In this document: positions 36,962 to 52,415 of the stretch, piece after piece
Layout: each line of letters starts with the position of its first letter
Numbering within the stretch: the first letter of the stretch is position 1
Assembly: GCA_003024785.1 (NCBI GenBank)
Contig: PUQB01000069.1
Location: 338,501-402,500, forward strand
Source: Selaginella tamariscina
Taxonomy: Eukaryota; Streptophyta; Lycopodiopsida; Selaginellales; Selaginellaceae
Length of the DNA stretch: 64,000 nucleotides
Direction: 5' to 3'
Program-made: the position numbers and the translations under genes
Notes under the pieces: generated by a model
Database searches by the model: none
Told to the model about the DNA's origin: nothing
The model's input: only the letters and a program-made list of their open reading frames with translations

Positions 36962-38986
36962 ATGGAGATCGAATCTAGAGATAAATTGTGCAAGGATTTA
37001 ATTCAGTATACTCAACTCTTCATCGACGGTTCCTTTGTAGATGCACTCTCTGGTAAGATTTAATTTTACTATCAAAATCTAGAAATTTCAATGCAGGAAA
37101 GAAATTTCCAACTTATGATCCAAGCACATCGGAGGTCATTGCGGACATTGCTGAAGGGGATGAAGAGGATATTCATTTAGCAGTTAAATCTGCCCGCAAA
37201 GCATTTCATCATGGGCCTTGGCCCCGTCTTTCTGCAGTGGTACAATATATATATAAAAGATATTCTGTTTTATATTAATTAATAGTAATACTACAGGAGA
37301 GAGGCAGGATTATGTTAAGGTATGCAGATATAATTGAGGAGAACATTGAGAAGCTTGGTTCTATGGAAACTTTGAACAACGGGATGACTCTGGATATGAG
37401 CAAAAATATTGCGAGGGGTGCTGCTGGTGCTATCAGATATTTCGCTGGTAAATGCTTTAATATTATATAAAACAATGGTGTATGATTGGAGTGAATGCAG
37501 GTTGGCGGATAAAATTACTGGAGATACATTGAAATCTGGTTCTTCTCATGCATATACACTGTATGAGCCATATGGAGTTGTAGGTGCCATTGTTCCATGG
37601 AACTTTCCCATACTTATGTTTGTAACTAAAGTTGGACCTGCTTTAGCTTGTGGTAACACCATAGTTGTTAAACCCGCTGAACAAGCACCTTTAACATCTT
37701 TATTTCTCGCTAGCCTTTCCAAGCAGGTAATTTATATATTACCATAAGATACTAGATTTTAACAATGTTTGTACTAGCAGGCTGGCATACCTCCTGGAGT
37801 ATTGAATGTAGTTCCTGGTTATGGTCCTACTGCAGGAGCAGCCATTTCAAACCATATGGATGTAGATAAAGTAAGTGTTTCATCCATTTAAATGTGCATG
37901 TAACAACATATATTATAGATAACGTTTACGGGGTCTACACAAGTGGGAAGGCTTTAATGGAGAGTTCTGCAAAGAGCAACCTTAAGGCAGTAACCTTGGA
38001 GCTTGGAGGTAAATCACCTTTGATAGTTTGTGAAGATGCAGATGTGGATTTGGCTGTTGGCATTTCACAATTTGCAAATTTTCTACACCAGGTTAATAAT
38101 TACATATATATAGATGCAAGAGCATAAATATATATATATATATAAATTAGCTAAATATATGTTTGAATAGGGTCAAGTTTGTTTAGCTCCATCCAGAGTA
38201 TTTGTTCATGAGAGCATTCATGATGAGTTTGTGAAGAAGGCTGCTTTACTTGCAAAACAACGTGTAGTTGGTGATCCTTTTAAACCTGGTGTGCAAAACG
38301 GTCCACAGGTAACCAAATACACACACACACACACACGCACACATTAATGTGTATATATATAAATTAGATAGACAAAGAGCAACTGGACAAGGTTTTTGAA
38401 GTACATAGAATATGGAAAAGAAGAAGGTGCTCGTCTTCTAGTTGGAGGAAAACGTATTGTGTGAAAAAGGATTCTTCATTGAACCCACCATCTTCACGGA
38501 TGTCAAGGTGTGTGTGTGTGTGTAGACACACACACACACGCTGAGTTATTAAAGCCCAATACTTGTTTCCAGCAATCCATGAAGATTGCAAATGAGGAGA
38601 TCTTTTGGCCAGTGCTTTCCCTCCTCAAATTCAAGTAAGGTTGAACACACACGCACACACGTTATAGATGTATCTAAATAACACATCTGAACACACAGGA
38701 CATTGGAGGAAGCAGTTGAGTTGGCAAACAGCACTCACTATGGGTTAGGAGCAGCCGTGTTCAGCAAGAACATTGACCACTGTCAACTTCTTGACAAGGT
38801 GCGTGCGTGCGTGCGTGTGTATGAGAGAGAGAGGGACTAATATTACAATTGATAGGGTCGATCAAGTCCGGGATTGTATATGTGAATACTTACATGGAAG
38901 CAAGTCCAAGTGTCCCATATGGAGGCTATAAGATGAGCATCGGCCGAGAGAATGGCTATGAAGGATTACTTGCTTTCTCCAAGTAA
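36962..38986 (+). CDS. Aldehyde dehydrogenase, ALDH2 family (cytosolic ALDH2C-like)
   Basis: NAD(P)-dependent oxidation of aldehydes to acids; plant ALDH2C4 acts on sinapaldehyde and coniferaldehyde (family knowledge). Exons: 36962–37052, 37097–37239, 37297–37447, 37501–37726, 37781–37870, 37919–38091, 38171–38308, 38368–38507, 38573–38634, 38699–38802, 38856–38986; about 482 residues, without a mitochondrial leader. Seen: [15 protein letters not shown], catalytic Glu in TLELGGKSP, catalytic Cys in [21 protein letters not shown] and [14 protein letters not shown]. Several normally invariant positions differ: EEIFWPV for EEIFGPV, CLAPSR for CxAGSR, MSIGRE for SGxGRE. Single-base indels break exons 4 (37503–37505), 6 (37945–37947) and 8 (38393–38397 and about 38458). 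The exon 10 donor lies inside a GTGC repeat, so its exact base is a choice made to keep frame. Confidence 0.88.
38508..38572 (+). repeat. Short ALDH intron made of (GT)n and (AC)n arms
   Basis: This 65-nt intron starts with about eight GT units whose first GT is the splice donor, then AG, then about eight AC units. The two arms can base-pair completely and place the donor in the stem. Confidence 0.85.
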
Positions 38987-39225
38987 AGTCTGTTGTAATG
39001 CCCCTCAGAAACTCCCCATGGCTTTAAATATGTAAGATACACATCAAATAATAAAAATAAATCATACGTGTGCGCAGCTGTGTATACACATGTAAAATAT
39101 TTACACGTATGACATCTACAGATGAATCAACACGTAGTATCCACAAACACACAACGTTATCATAATATAAACAGATCATTCTGTTTTAATATTTTACTAA
39201 ATGTGAGATAATTACGTGTAATATA

Positions 39226-42330
<3,105 letters not shown>

Positions 42331-44800
42331 TAAATATATATTCTATATAATTTTTATTTTAAAATCAAACATGGATGATATAGGAAAAACATTTTAATTA
42401 ACTCTATCTTATGTACAATATGCACATAATGGAATATGGGCCGAGCCATTTAGTGATTAATTTAAAAACTAAACCGTTAAATTATAATTTTAAATACAAA
42501 CAAAGAACTTCAAAACACATAATATAATGGAAAAAATGTATAGTTGTTAAGAAATGTTAACACAATTATTTCATTGTTAAATAAATATTAAAATTCTAAG
42601 TAATCTTCATAGCATCTTATCATTTTAAAATTAATAATTTAATAAAACTTTTCAATCGAACTTTTAAGTCCATATTATTTAAATTTATAAATTGAAATTA
42701 AATCAATTATCCATGTTGATCTTATTTCTTTTAATTTTTTCTTAACAAATATATAAATATGATATTTATTCGGTTACTTAGCAATTTCAAATTTTTTTAT
42801 TGTAAAATAAAATTTTTAATTTTAAAATGATGTTATTAATATAATTATCACATAATGAAATAAGGTATTAATCACAAGAATTGCCTTAGCATAAAAAATT
42901 ATGAACTTTTATATAATGTGTTAAATAATTAAATAAAATAATACTTTATTGTCATTATCGAAAATAAATCAATAAGATCATATTATGTAACTAATTAAAA
43001 TAAAAATAAACTTCAATAGTAAAATGAAAATTCTGAATTTAACAAAAATGATATGCTTATAAGTACTAAAAAAATTATATTAAAATATTAATTAATAAAA
43101 TTAAAACATAATTTCTTTAAAATTTTATGAAAATATAAAATTATATAAAGGTCATTGTAAAAACATGAAGGAAATAAAATACATAATAAGATTAAGGTGT
43201 ATTACATTTTATAATCAAACTTATAAAGAAAATCCTTTATAACGTAAATTATGTAATATAATTTTAAATCAGCATTTACTAAAACATTTAAAACATTAAT
43301 TTTATAACTTCAAGCATTATACTATCTCAATATAATCAAAATTAGGTAGTGGTATTAAATAAAACATTCATAACAACTAAAGCATGTGACCACACTAGTT
43401 ATTAAAAAATTTAAATAATGATAAATTTTGAACTAATTATTTTATAATATTAATATTAATTAAATATGTTTACTAATAAGATATGTTTTTCAAAAAAAAA
43501 ACTAATTACACAATAAGATTATTACACTTAACCAATATAGAACAATTATGAATGACCAAATTTATTATTGTTAAACATTTTAAATAATTAAGTTTTAAAT
43601 TATTAAAGTTTTGACTCACATACACAATAGGATGTCATAAATTTTTTATAATCATTTAAAAACACTCATGTAAATGATTTTAAACTTTAAATGATTTTTT
43701 TTTATCAATTATTAAAATGTTGTAAAAACATGTTTTAAACTAAAAACATTATTGTAAATTTAAATAATCTTGGCTACATTAACAAGATCAAAATTAAAAT
43801 TATTAATAATTCAATGTTAAATTCAATATCGTGAATAAATAACTCTTTTATAATTTATTAATAAGATCATTTATGTGTTGTACAACATAACTATTTGACA
43901 CTATCATATTATTTAAAAATTAAAAATTAATTGTAAAATGATTATTCTATTCGTTTTAAACTCAAAAGTTCGTAAACCACGTAAATAATATAACTTTTTT
44001 GAGTTAATATATTTTGATTAACATGTGGCATTTCCTATTTCTTTCATAAAAATTAATATAAAATTTCATTTTCTTAAAAAAATTGTTCAATTACAATCAA
44101 GAAGAATATACAATGATACATAAAACTTTAAAAAAAAACATCACAAACTCCTTATTAAATATGATAATTCTTGTAGTATAACATTGTGTAAAGAAAAAGG
44201 TTATGAAAATTTATTATTATTATATTAATGATGAAAATTTATTTTTTATTCATTATTAAATTAAAAAAACAACTTCCACTAATTTTTATATTTTAAATAC
44301 CTGGGTGATTAAGACTTTGTTAATTAACATAATTAATAATAAGACATAACCATGGCTATCATTTATTAAACTTATTGAAATGTAATTTATGTAATAGGAA
44401 CATCCATATACATAGGTTGAATTTGTATAATTAAAACATTTAATTTATATTAAAAATGAGAAGAAAAAAACATTATACCATCTTTGAATGCTTGAGGTAT
44501 CTAAATTATATTTTAATGATGTAAAATAATGTCTACAAAATAAATTTTAAATAACACAAAACACGTAATAAAATAATTATTTTTCTTTTTATCTTAGACA
44601 TTTTAATTTAATACGAGTAAGAGAACTATATTAAATTAAGTTACAGTCATCTCAAAAAATTACAACATCTCCATAGGATCAAATGTATTTGCCAATGCAA
44701 ATGATATAGTTAATTATTATTTTTGATAAAAATAAATACAATGTAATTTTAAGACTTTGTATTCAACTCGATATATATGTACAAAGTTAGAAACATACAA
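42331..44800. other. AT-rich gene desert
   Basis: About 2.5 kb of strongly AT-rich DNA with no open frame of note and no terminal repeats that I could define. Nothing functional seen. Confidence 0.6.
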
Positions 44801-45780
44801 ACAAAATGTATTTAATTTTAGCGGCTAAAGCTAGTGCTTAACATATATATCAGCTTCCACGTGGCACTGTTTACCAACTCATAAGTATGTAAAGTATACA
44901 TATAAAATATATTCCGTATAATCCCTTGTAACTCTCTTGGTATCGATGAACAGCAAGGTGTTAAAACATAACATGCCAGGCTGTAATGATTGAAAAATAT
45001 TCCGGCGCAGCCGCCGTCTCTTTCCTTGAATAGCTGCCAGGCACGTGGCAAACAAACGGCGGAGCTAGATTTCCGAAACAACACACGGGCATATTCTTAT
45101 TGTTTGTGAAGACTTGCCTTGATTACCTTTAATCATGGGTAAGAATCTTAATCATCATCAGTATGATTCATACTCTATATACATTATTCAATATTGCCTT
45201 GCGTCAAGCTTAAGCAATGAAAACTATTAATAATTCTAACTTAGCTTTACGTCTTGGAACACTAGTCTAGATGCACTTTAATTGTGTTTTCCAACGATTA
45301 AATAAAATAACCTCGAACGACTTGCTGTGTATGCAAAATACCATTTTGACCCGGACTCTAATATACATTTATTTAGCCAATGTTATTGAAGAATGCAAAA
45401 TGTGGGAGCACGATCCGTCACATTCGGAGGATCCACGTGGTCCTAGAATTGGGTTTAGGGTTTTGGAGAATATTCTACACCGTTTAAACCGCCGGACTAG
45501 GTGAAAAGTATCGCGCGTGTGGAATAGAGAAATTACTGGGCCCGACACGCAGCCTTTTACTTTCGGCCGAGTTAAAAATTGCAGGGTTAATAAAAAGGAA
45601 TGGGGAATTTTTTCTGCTGGGATAAATTTTATTGCATGTGTGTATAAATTTTCCCACCACTCCTCCGCCTTCGGTTTTAAGAGGACGTGAGATTGATGGC
45701 GGTGGCGGTTACCTAGGGTTCTTTTTCTTGCGATATCCGCCATTAGGCCCTGTGCTTTAAGCACTGTTCTTGAAGATTTC
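44801..45780. other. Intergenic DNA before the AMP1 promoter
   Basis: Composition rises towards normal. Minus-strand open stretches (44818–45084, 45369–45764) have no recognisable domain or splice context and are not called as genes. Confidence 0.4.
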
Positions 45781-45840
45781 TCAGCAGAAAATTCGCATTT
45801 TTATCTCGGTTTTTGCCTGTTCTTGCATGCTCCAGCTCTC

Positions 45841-46139
45841 TTCAATCGGATTTTCCGGCAGAAAATCCGTGTATTCAATCGATTTCTCTTCGTAAATTCC
45901 GGTTTCATTGCTCCGATTCTTGTTCGGGGCTTATTATCGGAGTTCATTCCGCGTATCTACGAGGGCGCTTCAATCGGCAGCTGGTAATCAGATTTTTTGC
46001 CAGAAAAATCTGATTTTTACATAAAAATCGGGGTTTCCCCCCTCTTCTTGTACTTCAATCGGATTTTCCGGCAGAAAATCCGTGCATTTAATCGGTCTTT
46101 TTCGGAAATCCCGGTTTCTTCGGTGCGATTCTTGTTTTA
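45841..46139 (+). repeat. Direct repeat of about 85 bp in the AMP1 leader/promoter
   Basis: Two similar copies, 45841–45927 and 46054–46138, are 213 bp apart; both start TTCAATCGGATTTTCCGGCA and end GATTCTTGTT. Around 45789–45830 is a weaker third copy. Between them, 45987–46014 is a 28-nt near-perfect hairpin (ATCAGATTTTT…AAAAATCTGAT). The block directly precedes the AMP1 start (46313), so it is promoter or 5' untranslated sequence. Confidence 0.75.
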
Positions 46140-46312
46140 GGCATACTCTGCTTCCTTTCTGAGCTGCGGAAGTGTTAATCTCGATGCATTTCGTCGTACC
46201 GGTCCTCCATCTCATTCCAAAACGAGGCCTTTTTTTTTATTTGGGTGTGATTTACGAGCAATAGTCGGCTTTTTGGTTCTCTAGTTCCAATGAATGCACA
46301 TTGGTGGGCAAA

Positions 46313-49300
46313 ATGCCAAAATGCACGCTCGGATTGATACCGCTTGATGTTGAGGAGCCGGCGGCTGCCGCATCCGGTAAGCTGTACGCATTTAGATGTT
46401 CTCGTTAGTGAGTTTTTTGTTCATAGCTTGCCGCTCGGATGGACTGTGGCAAATCGATCGGCGGAAGGCAATCGCAAAAGCTTGTTTCAGCAGCAGCGTC
46501 TTCTTTCTGGTGGGAGCATTCCTGATCGGACTCTCTGTTGCGCTTGTCGATCGGTCCCTCTACATTTGGCCGCGGCATACGCAGGTGCTTTTTGTTTCTT
46601 TTCTTTAGTTTGTGAAATTCTGAAGAAATTATTCAGGAGAGTTATCATGAGATGTTCTTGAGCTCTGCAAGCAATGCCACGGTTGCTGAGCATCTCCGGG
46701 AGCTTACTAAGGATCCCCATCTTGCGGGTACTCTGGAGAATTTCGCCACTGCGGACTATGTCCTCAATCAGTTTACAAAGTATGGACTCTCGGCATATTT
46801 CTCGGATTTTCAAGTTCTCTTAAGCTACCCGTTGGAGCGAAATCTTACTTTGCTCGGACCTTGTAAGTGTATCTGTACCTTGCTTTTAGATTATAGTTAG
46901 AAAAGTTGTTGTTTCGCGAAGATGTTTTACTGTTATAGTTGTTTTTCTCTGTTGGAACTTTCGTTTTTCGTCCTGATTTTACCCATTTATCTGCACGTTG
47001 TCTTACAGTTCTTGGGTTGAACATTTGGCTTTGCTTTTGTGTGTGTGTGTGTTTGGTTTTGCTTTGCTCATTCATGTATACGACACACATGTAAACATAC
47101 AAATGGGATGTATACTCGGTGTATTGAAATATTACTTCTTTATGAACAGCTGGTACTTCTTTCGAATTTTCTCTGAGAGAGGAGCCTGCTGAAGGCGATC
47201 CAAAGAGCAGCAGCAAAGTAATTCCGGCATTCCATGCATATTCTCCATCCGGAGATGCCCAAGGCCCGGTAGTCTATGCGAATTACGGACGAGACTCAGA
47301 TTTTCAGACTCTTCGGGATCTGGGTGTCAATGTGAGTGGCTCCATCGTGCTCGCTCGATACGGCCAGGTATATATACATGCATGCCTAGGCCTAGATACA
47401 CTTCATGTATAATAAAGTTACCTTCACATCTCCGTACATGTGTACATTATACATAATATCCATTAATACTAGTGTATGTAGGTATACAGGGGAGATATTG
47501 TAGAGAATGCCGCTCGTGCTGGAGCAGTTGCGGTGGTTATATATTCGGACCCAGCCGATTACGCTACAAATGCCTCCCAGCAAGGGTATTATCCCAAATC
47601 AGTCTGGTTGACTCCAAGCGGTGTGCAGAGAGGTATAACCGATAATAATGTAATCAGTTAATCGTGAATGTGCCCACATGTGAGTATGCGTGTGCCGTAC
47701 ATTCACACGTATGCGCACGCAGACGGAGATAATGTTTAATTATATAAAATTAGCAAAATTTGTCAGGTACGGTTTTTCAAGGAAACGGAGACCCGTTGAC
47801 ACCAGGATGGCCGAGTACGACAAACGCGGAGCGATTGCAATATTCTCGGGCGGGCTTGCCGCACATTCCCTCGTTGCCAATCTCGGCTCAAGATGCTAAA
47901 CCGATTCTGGAATCTTTGGCTGGTCCTGAGGCACCCAGAACCTGGCAAGGTGGGTTGCATTATAATTATTTTAAGTATTGTACTTACTCGTAATGTTGTT
48001 TTCAGGCGGTTTTCATGGGATGGCCTACAGAGTAGGAGGAGGTCCCAGCAAGCTCAAGCTTCATTATCTTGTGAGTTTTTGCATATTAGTTAGTGTCTAT
48101 ATAGAATGTATATTAAATCATTAGATATGTATCTATACACATATTTTATGTGACCATGAGAAGTGCTCTTATTGTTCATAACGTGCTTTTTGAGGCATCT
48201 TTCTGTCTATTGTTATTATGCCTTGAGCGGAATATATATATGCATGTGTGGCTTTTGTGGAAAAGTCCCAGTGCACGATTATGTCTTGGAGTACTTTGTT
48301 GGTCGTTTAGCATTGTTGCTCCTTTACACGTTGATGTGTCTCTCAGTTAGCCTCACATTGTGTGGTGGTTGACGTCTCACTCTAAAATAATACCTTCCAA
48401 TGGTATCTAAATACTTACAGAAGAATTTACTTCTCTTTGATTATTTCTGATGGTTATGATATATTATTTACTTTCTAGTTTATTTTGAAGGAATAACCTA
48501 TTAGAATTTATATATATGATTGTTTATGATGGCTATACTTTTATACTGTTTACTTTTTGGATTTCGTTCCACAAAACAAGAACCTTGAGAAAACACACAT
48601 GCATACGTCTTTGAGGTGGCTTTTCTGAGTGGGGTATGGGAATAAAAGTCCAAAAAGTGTCGCACGGGTGTGTATATGCACATCGTTATCTCTATATTAA
48701 TGTACGTCGATACATTAGAGACACATGTATTGATATAGAGAGATGTTCCTGCATACATATGTGGGAATCCTATTTTTTGCGGTGAACTTTTTAAACTTCG
48801 TAAGCAACTTTTGCATCAGTTCTGACAGAGGGAATGATTTGTCACATCGAGCAGAAGTGCTTGTCATTTCATTCCTGAGAGGATATGTAGGCCCACGCAT
48901 ATGCATGAAAGCTGCCTACGTAACTTAACGCAATACATATACACACCACGTGTGTGTTGCATACAGTTGGATTATATATCATCTCTTTTTAAATACGTGT
49001 ACTATCTCACACAAGCGCGCGGGCACACACATACAATGGTGATGTTTGATGCTGTCACATGTAGGCAAATCAGACGGTTGAGAGAATTCGGAATGTTTTT
49101 GGTGTCATCAAGGGATCTGAAGAGCCTGACAGGTACACAAAGTAGTTGATTCACCTTCTTTTTGCTGCTTTGATGGTAATGTGTGTTTGTACTGCCCTTT
49201 TGATAAAAGAGGAGTTTGTGGGGAGTTCATGGGTTATATCTTTGTGGCTCACGTGTATTTTCTTTTTTCTTCTTTTATTATTTATTTCTATTTCGTATTT

Positions 49301-52300
49301 TTGTAGATACATCTTATTGGGGAATCATCGCGATGCCTGGACTTTCGGTGCAGTTGATCCGAACAGTGGAACTGCTGCTTTGTTAGAGGTAAATTAATTG
49401 TATATACACACGTAAGGATATAGTATGCATATATATTAAACAGCACACAGTTTACACCCTCGTCTTATGGTTATGTAGATAGCTCACAGACTCGGCAGGC
49501 TTGTGAGAGCAGGGTGGAAACCTCGTCGTACCATTGTTCTATGTAGTTGGGATGCAGAAGAATATGGCATGGTAAGAATGTATATATGTTATGCAAATTA
49601 AGTACACGTTTTTGTTTCTGCTATTGTATGTTTATGTCCTCTGTTCACACACACATATCCTTTTAATCTTACGTGCATATGTATGTAGTGATTTGTATGT
49701 AGGTCTACGTATATGTGCGTCTATTGTGAATAATTAACGCGTGTTAGTGATTTAGGTTGGATCAACAGAATGGGTTGAACAGAACATACACCTTCTTGGA
49801 GCGAAAGCCATAGCATATCTTAACGTGGACTGTGCAGTAAGTGGCCCTGGATTCATTGCTGCAGCAACACCGCAACTCGATGATCTACTCATCGAAGTGG
49901 CCAAGAAGGTATATGGGGCATGTTGTCTATATGGTGTCTGTTATTCATAATCATATCCTGATGATATAATGGCATATATAGGTATATTTATCTTATGTGT
50001 CTTTTCTTTTAATTGGGGACAGATTAAAGATCCTGACTCGGATAGTGGCAGTGTTTATGACTCTTGGGTCTCTCGAACCTCAAGATCTTTCCCGAACGTA
50101 TGTAGTTTCATATATTTACTATTGCTACACACACTGTTTTGACACAATGCTTCACATTAGAACACTATTGTTGTATGTATATATCAGTTATTATTTCATA
50201 GTATAAGCATTTACAGATTGACAGGCTGGGGAATACTGGATCTGACTATGTGGCGTTCCTTCACCACGCTGGTGTACCAGCTGTTGATATGTACTTCGGG
50301 AAATGTATGTGCAAGTTTTACACACTTCAGGTTATATTTATCGAAAAAAACAAAAGAGCAAAAGAGAAAAATTAAAAGAACTTCTATGTATGTTTGTCTC
50401 TTTTGTAACCCTTGTCTTTGTTATGCAGCTTATCCAGTTTATCATTCTCTGTATGACAACTACAATTGGATGATTAAATTTGGTGACCCTCACTTCAAAC
50501 GACATGTTGCTGGTAATGAGCTGTAAACACGTTTCACAGCATATATATATTAGGCTATATAGTAATTTTTATATATGTTATATTCTCATGTGTTATCTCA
50601 AATTCAAACACCTTAGAGAAAAAGAAAATTTTTCAATAATGTGTATAATAAGATATTACAAGACCACTTCACAAAACTTCGTTCGTAAGACATGACAAAC
50701 TAGCATGCCATGTCTTGTAGAAGTATATGTTAACTAGCATGTGTGTGGGTTATGGCCAGCTTCTTATCACTTAAACCTAGACTATTATCTAATTAAACAA
50801 ACCATTTACGATCCATATGCATATGATCATAGACGTCAATAAATAATTGTTTTGATTAGCTGAATCGCTACATATAGCTTACACATATCTTGATTTGTTT
50901 TTTTCTGCCTGCAGTTTCATCGCTATGGGGACTCGTGGCCTTACGTCTTGCAGATTGTCTCATTCTACCATTTAATTACGGCTCTTATGCTACTGAGCTA
51001 CAGGTTAGATTAAATAACTTACGGATATTCGTATTAGTGTTGACATTAATTAACTAATTAATTAATATAATGATGTGACTTGTTACAGGAATACGGAAAG
51101 ACAGTGGAAATTGCATTGGTGGCTGCGAAGGCACCACACAATGTAACTGCATCACCTCTACATTTTGCGTTAAATGAATTCATGCAGGAAGCTACCCATG
51201 TCAATCACGAATCCAAGGTGATATATATGTATATGTGTGTGTGTGTGTGTGTGTGTACACACACATGCATATATCTATATATGTGTGTGTGTGTGTGTCT
51301 ATGTGTATGTGTGTGTGTGTGTGTGTGTGTAGAGATAGAGATAGGTAGATAGATGATTGAGCTTGAGATACGTGCTTATGATATACTAATATGAAACCAG
51401 TAGGTATATCTCTCTACGATTGTACATGTTTAGTCAGTTGCACCAGTTTAATTTTAAAAACTTTACATTTACTAGTATTTAATATTGATGAACTTGGTTG
51501 AAATATAATAATTTATCTAAGTATTGCTATATGATAACTATTAATGATAGCATTCAGTTAATATAACTAAAATAATGAGGTACGTGAATGTTAATTAATA
51601 TCTATTAATATTTATAATACTATATACCCGTACAATATGTTTCCTATTTTACCTTGAAGCTGGTTCTGTCGTTCTTCGAGAAGCAACACGTGTGGGTTAT
51701 GCATGGGTGCATTTGTGTATCTATAGATACTAATGTTTGATGAATATAGAAGCTTGTGAGTTCTAGAAAGGACGTTGACTTGCTATTTCAAAGACGAGCT
51801 TTAAATGATCGATTGATGTCTGTGGAACGTGCATTTCTAGGAGATGGTCTTTCGGGAAGAACGTGGTACAAGCACCTGGTAAGCGAGCGTGCGTGCGTGT
51901 CAAATTTACCTCTAACTAGCAATAGCATAACTTTATATTTTGAAGCCCTGAAACACAAAATTTATGGGTTTGTTCCATCGTTGTTTTTAGCTGGCCTGCA
52001 TTCGTGCAATCTTCACGGTTCTAATATACACAGTTTAAGAGTAACTGTAAATATTTGTATCATGCACATTTGGTAGAAACTTCTCTTGTCGTAATTTACG
52101 TTACATAAACACACCAATGCACAACTTAAAATGTGAGATTGTGTGAATGGTCAAATGCATTTAATCCTGTGAAAGTGATCTTATGTTATACAGAGTGTGT
52201 GTATATTGAAATATATGTATGTTTCTTTTCAGATATATGGGCCATCGAAGAACAACAAATACGGATCGGCAGCATATCCAGGAATATTGGATGCCATTGC

Positions 52301-52415
52301 AGAAGCGTCGGGTTGGAATGACAGTGAGAAATGGGCGAATGTACAACACGAGATATGGAGAGTTTCAAGGGCACTCAGCAGGGCTACATTAGTAATACGT
52401 GGAGAATTGACGTAG
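46313..52415 (+). CDS. AMP1: Glutamate carboxypeptidase II homologue (AMP1 type)
   Basis: Type II membrane protein of the M28B peptidase family; plant AMP1 acts in the ER in meristem control and miRNA-mediated translation repression (family knowledge). Eighteen exons: 46313–46376, 46427–46584, 46637–46862, 47150–47367, 47482–47632, 47767–47949, 48006–48070, 49065–49132, 49307–49388, 49479–49571, 49756–49908, 50023–50097, 50217–50304, 50429–50512, 50915–51003, 51089–51217, 51750–51878, 52233–52415; 745 residues, no frame breaks. Residues about 36–60 form one membrane segment. A protease-associated domain follows ([19 protein letters not shown]). Metal ligands are visible in [18 protein letters not shown] (His, Asp), SWDAEEYGM (Glu, Glu), NVDCAVSG (Asp) and [11 protein letters not shown] (His). 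The C-terminal dimerisation domain ends in [18 protein letters not shown]. The start was chosen because the 64-nt first exon splices in phase into the membrane exon. Confidence 0.93.

Noticed and set aside
45369..45764. 131-codon minus-strand open frame upstream of AMP1
   Set aside because: No recognisable domain, no splice context, and a position in the promoter side of AMP1; probably chance.
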